Assembly (NCBI GenBank): GCA_023333565.1
Contig: JAJKFH010001810.1
Coordinates: 1,454,879-1,518,878, forward strand
Source of the DNA: Puffinus mauretanicus
Taxonomy: Eukaryota > Chordata > Aves > Procellariiformes > Procellariidae
Reading direction: 5' to 3'
DNA: 64,000 nucleotides
The notes under the pieces are model-generated. The model made no database searches, was not told the DNA's origin, and saw only the letters and a program-made list of their open reading frames with translations. The first letter of the stretch is position 1. Every line of letters starts with the position of its first letter. The position numbers were made by a program, and so were the translations under genes. Of the stretch, positions 57,039-64,000 are shown one piece after another.

Positions 57039-60000
57039 AATCAAATCACTAATCATAGCTCAGAATTTTAATGATCCCTGAAATGAACTCATCCACAAAC
57101 TAGTTACCCACCCAAAGTGCTCAAGTGGTAAGAATGAGTAAATTTGAGGAACTGTGAAATGAAAAGAAAGACACATCTTTATAATCATATTGTTGTTTGG
57201 GTTTTTTTACTTCACATGAATATGGACTATTAGTACAGTGAGGAAAAAAACTTTTCCACAAGTGCTTAGGAGAAACTCTTTACTGTCTACAGCAAACACT
57301 TAATGGGGCTCATAAATTCCAGTGGAAATTTTCTCGTATACTTTCATATCCTCAGAGTTTTTTATTATTACAGAAGCCTGCCAAAACTCAAGATCCTATA
57401 TTGGGAGTCACGTCTCTGGTGTTAAGCAGTTTTGTTATCAATTATCTCAACATTAAATAATGATATAATTTCTGAAGATTTATCCTAACCTTTGAATCCA
57501 GTCACTTTAGGTTAAAAATGACCAGCACTTAAGATGATTGAAAATACTTGGGGCAAAAATCTTGGTAGTGCCAAGGTGAGTTAGAAGATTTTCTGTTGAA
57601 TGCTGTTTAAAGTTTGCATTCAAATTAAGGTTTACAATATTATTTGGGAGACAAATCCAGAGAAAGGAGTAAGTTGTAAGCAGAGTGGATAGAGTAGATT
57701 GGGAATTTTACCTGATTACTCAGAGTATTTATGTATTTATTCAATTTAATTTTAATTGAGTCCAGACAGACCAACATAATTAAAAGATTAAATGATCTAT
57801 ATACCTATGATGAAAAAGTGATTGCAAAACACGCTCTCAAATATTTGAAATGTGTAAATGTCAGCAAGGAAGAGAGGTTATTTGGGATGTTGTGAGCAGT
57901 ATTAGTAGAATAGCCAGATTAAATTTAAAAAGGAAGGATTTCATTTAGCTCACAGGGTTAATTTCTGATAGCAAAACTCTTTGGAGTATAGAATGTTTCT
58001 GAAAAGAAGCAGCAGAAAATTTCTCATTTAGGAAATGGAAAGTAAACTAAAGCACAGACTGAGAAAATAATTTTGGGGAATTATTATCCTAAGTGTCTCT
58101 GGAACCCAGGTTTAAGAACAAAATAAATCTTTTCCATCTGTAATTTTGATAAAAAATGCTAATTTTTATTTGTTTATTTTACAAGACTCATCTTAGTGTC
58201 ACATAGTGAATAAGTATTGTTTACTTACATTTTATACAAGATTTGCGTAGCTTTCGATTAGCGTTATGAACTAAAATTCTTATTTTAAGCTAAAATGAAA
58301 AATCACAGCAGAAATTAACATCTGGCTACAAAGAACAGAAAATTGTTTTTCATAGGCACTAAACTGCCCCGTCTCGTTTGTTTGTTAGCTGCAATTTGTT
58401 CTCTTTTAACGAAACATATCAGTAGTACCTGTACTTTTGCTTACATTTTCTTTTGATATTTAGTGTAGAGCTTCTGAATGTATAGACCAGAACATTAAAG
58501 GGCTCTATTTTCCTGCCAGATATCCAAGACCACCCACACCATGTCAACCCTTGCCAACAGAGCATGTTTCTAGGAAGACTATAGTTTCTAGTTATCTTTG
58601 CTGGGGATGGTAATAAAACTATGTCCCTAAAAGATTTTGTGATGCCGACACAAAGGGTGGGAGTCAGTTCAGTGTTAAGACACTTGTCTCTAGGAGTCTG
58701 ATGTCTCACTGCTGCCAGTTAATGAGATCCAGTTAATTAGCCAAGGGGAGCCTGGAGAGGGATTCAGCTGATCAGCCACTAGATGTCAACTTCAGGCTGA
58801 ACCAAATCATTCCGTCATCTCCACAGACAGTGTCAGGCCAGGGAATTTCAGTTGCTTAAACAAAGGTGTTTAGTATCATTTGGAAAAGCATAGACTGTCT
58901 TTGCACTAGCAGGAAGTATGGTAATATAGGAGCAGATCTGTTAAGAGACACGCATGTGTGCTGTGGCCCCAGTGCCTACACTGCATACATCCTGGCAGGT
59001 TATACTCTATTCTAGTCCTGCAGATTGACTGCACTTCGGTGGCTGAAGGACATCTTCTGTGTTAGTTTCGTCAGAAAGGAGTACAGTTTTTGTGCCCTGA
59101 GATGGCTTCACATGCACAATGATGTGGGTGTTGCATCAGATGTGCACTTCCGATCCAAACTCAAATGCTAATAATGTATATGCAGACCTTGTGTATCTCA
59201 CTGGACTTTCAGCTGCTGTTCCAGAAGGGCACGTCTCCTGTAGGTCCTGTTTCAAATCTTCCAGCCCTATGTGAATGTCTAAGGTATCTTACTGAGTCCA
59301 AAGGTACAGAGGGCACTTGCACTCGGTCAACTGGATTGTAATCCTGATCTCCACTGTATATTCTGGGAGTTTATACATTAAAGGTAGACACCTAAGTTCA
59401 GATGTTGTTATCGATTGCCCAATCCTACCCAATGAAATGTATTAAAGTTACAAAAATCAGTTGCTATTGTTAACAATGAACTTTCTATTGCAGAAATTTA
59501 ATCTTTTTTTTTTCACCATTTCTGACATTCCCAATTGTTTCTAGGTTCACTTCATGCTCTAGTTTCACATACTTCATTTTTCATTTATATTCATGTTTGA
59601 GTAATGTAATATTTATACATTTGGTCTTGGCATCCAGTGAATGCTAATGATAGTTAGATGTTCTCTCAGCCCCAGAAGAACCAGCAAAGACTTTTGTTAA
59701 TTACACATTGCTTATCACATGAAATCTCAGACAAGTATTTGGCAGTGTGTCAAATACCTCTAGCTCGCAATTGTAGAATTAAATGTGCAAGATTTGGGAG
59801 TGCTCTGCTTTCTGCTTTATTTTAGACCAATGTTTCCATTTCTGTAATTGGTAACCTTGTGGTCTTTTTTTTTATCCAGCATCTAGCCAGACTCTGGAGT
59901 GAACTTTGTTAGTTAGTCATGGCTGGAGTTTGAGAGGGTTTCCTTTACACAAATTATAGTATTATTTTGTTCTTTAGATAGATGTTCTCGGAAACAATGA

Positions 60001-61752
60001 TGAAAAACAGGTTGATGTAAAAGTAGCTGTGAAGACCACATCCACACTTTAGCATCCGCAGTATGGTACGTGTTCCCACAGTAATATGAGGAAGAAACAG
60101 TCCTCATCACCTATATTTACACCAAAGATGCATATAGCTGTACAGGATGAGCCATCTTATAAAAGGTGACACTAATCTGTAACTATAAATGCTGAAAAGA
60201 TGGTGTGAATGCTGAGTGACAAAAACAGACTGATAACACTCCATCCAAACAATTACAATTTGTTTTTCTCATTTGTTTCCCTTATATTTTCCACAACATT
60301 CATAGCCATGGGAAAAATCCATCTACAGACAGAATGACTATTGTAGGATGAGCTGAAGTGTTAAGAGAAACCCAAAATAGTCAAATCTGATGCCTGGATA
60401 ACAAGTCTGGGGAAGGTTCAACCATGCTTCTCTTGATCTCCTATATATTATAGTTATCAGATCAAACTGCTGGTAAAAATGATGTGTGAGAATATTTTGC
60501 ACACAGCCTGACACAATAAAGTATCTCCTTAAATGACTCACTGAAAATAATATGAATAATTTCAAATGCGGGTGAATCTGAGTCATCTGATCCACTAGTT
60601 TATAAATAGCACAGATATCTTTGCTTGCTTTCATGCTGTCTTTAGCCATTACAGTTCATTAAGATCAGATGCATGTTGCTTTCCTCTGCTATTTGGATTG
60701 TTGAAGCCATTAAGACACAGAAGTGAGAGAGAAAATCATGAGAGCTTTTGTGTCGATATAGTTGCTAGGGAAACCACTTTCTTTTTGTTTCAGTGCATGG
60801 GACACTAGTGTCACTTTGAGTCTGGCTTGCAGAAAGACAAGACCTTCAGAGGAAGGTATCAAGGATGAAAAACAGAATTAGTGAAATCCTAAACTTCCAT
60901 TGTAAATAGAAACAGTTATACAAGATGCTTCAAAAGCAGCCTGAATGACCTGTGGGTTTAATTTTTTTAAAAAATCTTTTTAAAAAATCCCCTTTTGAAG
61001 GGAATGTTAAAGACAACAGATATGAGAGACTTGTGGGTGTCTCCAGACATGTCTTAGATAATCTCCCGTGCCTTTTTCTGTACATGCATCATTGTGGTGC
61101 ATCACCATTTAAGCAGAGTGGAGAATATCTGGTTGGAATGACAAGGAATATTTCACTCTCTCCGCAACTGTCCTCCAGGGTCCTCCTTTGCTCACAGCTA
61201 TCTGTACAACCTCACTTGTACCCTCACATGCCTGGAAGGGTTTCCTGACTTAATCTAACCAGTCTTCAACCATGCTGTCCTTTAAAACCCTTTATAAACC
61301 ACATTTCTTTCAAGAAAACATTTATATGTATTTTGTGAAGAGCAATAATAATTCATTTAGAAATTAAAACCAGAACAAATGCAAATCCAGTCTAAAGCTA
61401 TGAAGTCTATATAAGACATGAGAGATTTCACCACAAGATTGCCTTACGTCATTTAAAGCTCATTCGCCATTCTCATTTTCATCAGATATTCTTGAGAATT
61501 AAGCTGTACATAAAAGGAAGTTAAAGCAGCATCAGTAAAATCATTCTAAAAGTAATAATTTTTCTTCATTCTTTAAGGGGAAGAAACATTGACAGCAAAG
61601 AACCACTGCAGCAAAGCAACCTGAATGGTTTTATCACTTGCAGTGCAATACTTCCAAGTTGCAACATCCCCCCACCTCTCACTATGACAAATTGGAGTGT
61701 TCAGCCAGTGGCTGGATAAGAATGTGTAAAGTGCTCTTTCCAAATTACGATA
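57039..61752. other. Intronic sequence without recognised features
   Basis: AT-rich unique-looking DNA between two CR1 copies. No exon with splice sites or repeat family was recognised. Confidence 0.55.
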
Positions 61753-62735
61753 CGGTGTTTCCCAGGGCTCAGTTTTGGGGCCGGTCCTGTTCAATATCTT
61801 TATCGACGATCTGGATGAGGGGATCGAGTGCTCCCTCAGTAAGTTTGCAGACAACACCAAGTTGGGTGGGAGTGTTGATCTGCTGGAGGGTAGGAAGGCT
61901 CTGCAGAGGGACCTGGACAGGCTGGATCGATGGGCCGAGGCCAACTGTATGAGGTTCAACAAGACCAAGTGCCGGGTCCTGCACTTGGGCCACAACAACC
62001 CCAGGCAACGCTACAGGCTTGGGGAAGAGTGGCTGGAAAGCTGCCCGGAGGAAAAGGACCTGGGGTGCTGGTTGACAGCCGGCTGAACATGAGCCGGCAG
62101 TGTGCCCAGGTGGCCAAGAAGGCCAACGGCATCCTGGCCTGTATCAGAATAGTGTGGCCAGCAGGAGCAGGGAGGTGATCGTGCCCTGTACTCGGCACTG
62201 GTGAGGCCGCACCTCGAATCCTGTGTTCAGTTTTGGGCCCCTCACTACAAGAAGGACATGGAGGTGCTGGAGCGTGTCCAGAGGAGGGCAACGAAGCTGG
62301 TGAAGGGCCTGGAGCACAAGTCTTATGAGGAGCGGCTGAGGGAACTGGGACTGTTTAGCCTGGAGAAGAGGAGGCTGAGGGGAGACCTCATCGCGCTCTA
62401 CAACTACCTGAAAGGAGGTTGTAGCGAGGTGGGTGTTGGTCTCTTCTCCCAAGTAACTAGCAATAGGACAAGAGGAAATGGCCTCAAGTTGCGCCAGGGG
62501 AGGTTTAGATTGGACATTAGGAGAAATTTCTTTACTGAAAAAGTGGTCAGGCCTTGGAACAGGCTGCCCAGGGAAGTGGTGGAGTCACCATCCCTGGAAG
62601 TATTTAAAAGACGTGTAGATGTGGTGCTTAGGGACATGGTGTAGTGGGTATGGTGGTGTTGGGTTGACGGTTGGACTCGATGATCTTAGAGGTCTTTTCC
62701 AACCTTAATGGTTCTATGATTCTATGATTCTATGA
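61753..62735 (+). mobile_element. CR1 LINE, 5'-truncated copy
   Basis: Starts inside the RT domain at CGGTGTTTCCCAGGGCTCAG and runs to octamer repeats ending near 62735. This is a shorter member of the same subfamily as the 22.6 and 55.5 kb copies, and the C-terminal half of ORF2 is almost unbroken. The junction with unrelated AT-rich DNA on the left is sharp. Confidence 0.95.
61756..62644 (+). pseudogene. CR1 ORF2 C-terminal relic
   Basis: Encodes the end of the RT domain and the C-terminal region. [20 protein letters not shown] is followed by FADN at 61844-61855, where the sister copies have FADD, so a catalytic aspartate is replaced by Asn (GAC to AAC). Three 1-base losses, each shortening a homopolymer, break the frame at 62062-62065 (GGGG for GGGGG), 62148-62149 (AA for AAA) and 62184-62186 (CCC for CCCC). 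The final frame, 62201-62644, is intact to the native TAG and includes [20 protein letters not shown] and [17 protein letters not shown]. That segment shows what the C-terminus of this subfamily looks like, but the copy is inactive. Confidence 0.93.
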
Positions 62736-63985
62736 TACTTGTTAGATTCTGATTTCTTCTTTCTCAACAGAGTTTATCTTAACTATATAGTTTTCTTTCT
62801 TTTGTGGGACTGGATAAAAAAAGGATGAATTAAGATTGATTTTATACCTTAATTATTTTTCAAATAGACTCAGGAAAGCACTATAACTGCAGTGCAAGAA
62901 AAAAAATCTGTACTGGTAGGGTCTGAATTAGATAATACTATGGGTTTTTTCTGTCTCTCATTTGTGATGTTCTAGTCATTAAAGCACCTGGAAGATGAAT
63001 GCTACTAAATAAATAATGAGTTTTGAGCAATCCTTTGGAACACTAAAAAGCATAAAACTTTTTAGAGTGAGTGGGGATTTCAACTATTCCTAAATAAAAC
63101 CAAATAGGTTCCTAACTTCAAAGCTTGCTGTCTTCACATTGGTTTTATCTTCTTGTTACTTTTCTTCTTTCCGTTGCCCACTCAAAATAAACATGAGAAA
63201 TGGAAGCCAGTTTTTCATGAACAAGTATCAGAATCAGTTACAGTCTGAGACAAATTTACATGTTAAGGTTTTTTCAGTCATTTTGTGAAAACTGTAGTTT
63301 TTCAGCTACATTTATTAATTTGTTACTGACACAGCATGTTCTCAGCATAATCTATGAAGGTGTCTTCATTAACAACTCACATTAAACAGATACAAACTGT
63401 ACATCAGCATAGCTTGCAGCAAGTCAAGAGGATTAAAAGTCTGATTACAATCTTTCTTCCACTACAGCACATACTATAGCTATAACCAAAGGTGTAAGTA
63501 TGTTATGGCCTGGATGGGTGTACAACTGGATGAGTGAAAACTGGTTGGATATAATTTATTATATAATTTATAAATATATAAATACTTATAAAACTAATTT
63601 TATATTTTATTAAAAATATTTATTTAAATAAATCGTAGATTATAAACAGCTAATTATTTTGGTAGCCTAACTAGGAGCCAAAATATCTAGGGAGTGTCTG
63701 TAATGTGGAATGTTGTTAAAAGCCTTGATAAGAATATACCTTTTGCTTGAGCACTTTAAAAGAGATTATTAAAGCTAACATCAGTTAAAAGTCAGATTCG
63801 TTGGAATTTGACTTTGTGCTTGCTTGGTCAAGGTCACAGTGGTCTGTAATGCATTCAATATATTCTGTATCATTTATTCTTCAGTTACAAAACTGTGGAG
63901 GTAGCTAATATCATCTCATGTATCATTTTTGCTCCAGTAGTTTGTCATGCAGTTGCTGTCAATAACAGGATGGAATCCATGCTTT
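62736..63985. other. Intronic sequence with an extreme AT-rich patch
   Basis: No exon or repeat family seen. The part at about 63545-63645 is almost pure A/T (TATAATTTATTATATAATTT and similar), low-complexity sequence. Confidence 0.6.
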
Positions 63986-64000
63986 TATATATATATATAT
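63986..64000. repeat. (TA)n dinucleotide repeat, continues past window end
   Basis: Uninterrupted TATATA to the last base. Its full length is not visible. Confidence 0.85.

Overview
This is a stretch of vertebrate, almost certainly avian, nuclear DNA. It is AT-rich, has no long single-exon genes, and is littered with CR1 (chicken repeat 1) LINE fragments that end in the diagnostic ATTCTATG octamer repeats, together with ERVL-type solo LTRs of the kind common in birds. The abundance of that ERVL LTR family and the fairly well preserved CR1 copies suggest a neoavian bird rather than a galliform. That species-level guess is inference. Only one genuine host-gene feature can be supported: a 120-bp coding exon at 32412-32531 (+) with consensus splice sites. 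It encodes part of the guanylate-kinase-like region of MAGI2 (S-SCAM), a synaptic and junctional scaffold. MAGI2 has very large introns, so the whole window is best read as intron - exon - intron of MAGI2 on the + strand. No other MAGI2 exon was recognised. Layout: 1-405, 3' part of an ERVL LTR (+) with an internal (ATT)n; 6.0 kb, a (GGAAT)n pentanucleotide tract; 9.6 kb, an old CR1 3' end (-); 16.8-17.7 kb, a second probable solo LTR of another family (-); 22.6-24.4 kb, a long CR1 (+) with a decayed reverse transcriptase; 30.0 kb, an old CR1 tail (-); 32.4 kb, the MAGI2 exon; 39.3 kb, a CR1 tail (+); 41.7-42.3 kb, CR1 ORF2 linker (-); 44.2 kb, CR1 tail of a different subfamily (+); 47.9-49.0 kb, a rearranged CR1 with its middle inverted; 50.6 kb, an ancient CR1-like fragment (-); 53.7-54.2 kb, a near-complete ERVL solo LTR (-) with a plausible 5-bp target duplication; 55.5-57.0 kb and 61.8-62.7 kb, two further young-looking CR1 copies (+). 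The remainder is unique intronic sequence in which I recognise nothing. No operons, CRISPR arrays, tRNA or rRNA genes were seen, and no novel multi-gene system is visible. The points most worth a second look are the frame-neutral MAGI2 exon, the inverted-middle CR1 at 48 kb, the clustered homopolymer frameshifts and lost catalytic Asp in the 62-kb CR1, the all-sense orientation of the youngest CR1 copies, and an unexplained protein-like open frame at 45.1-45.3 kb.
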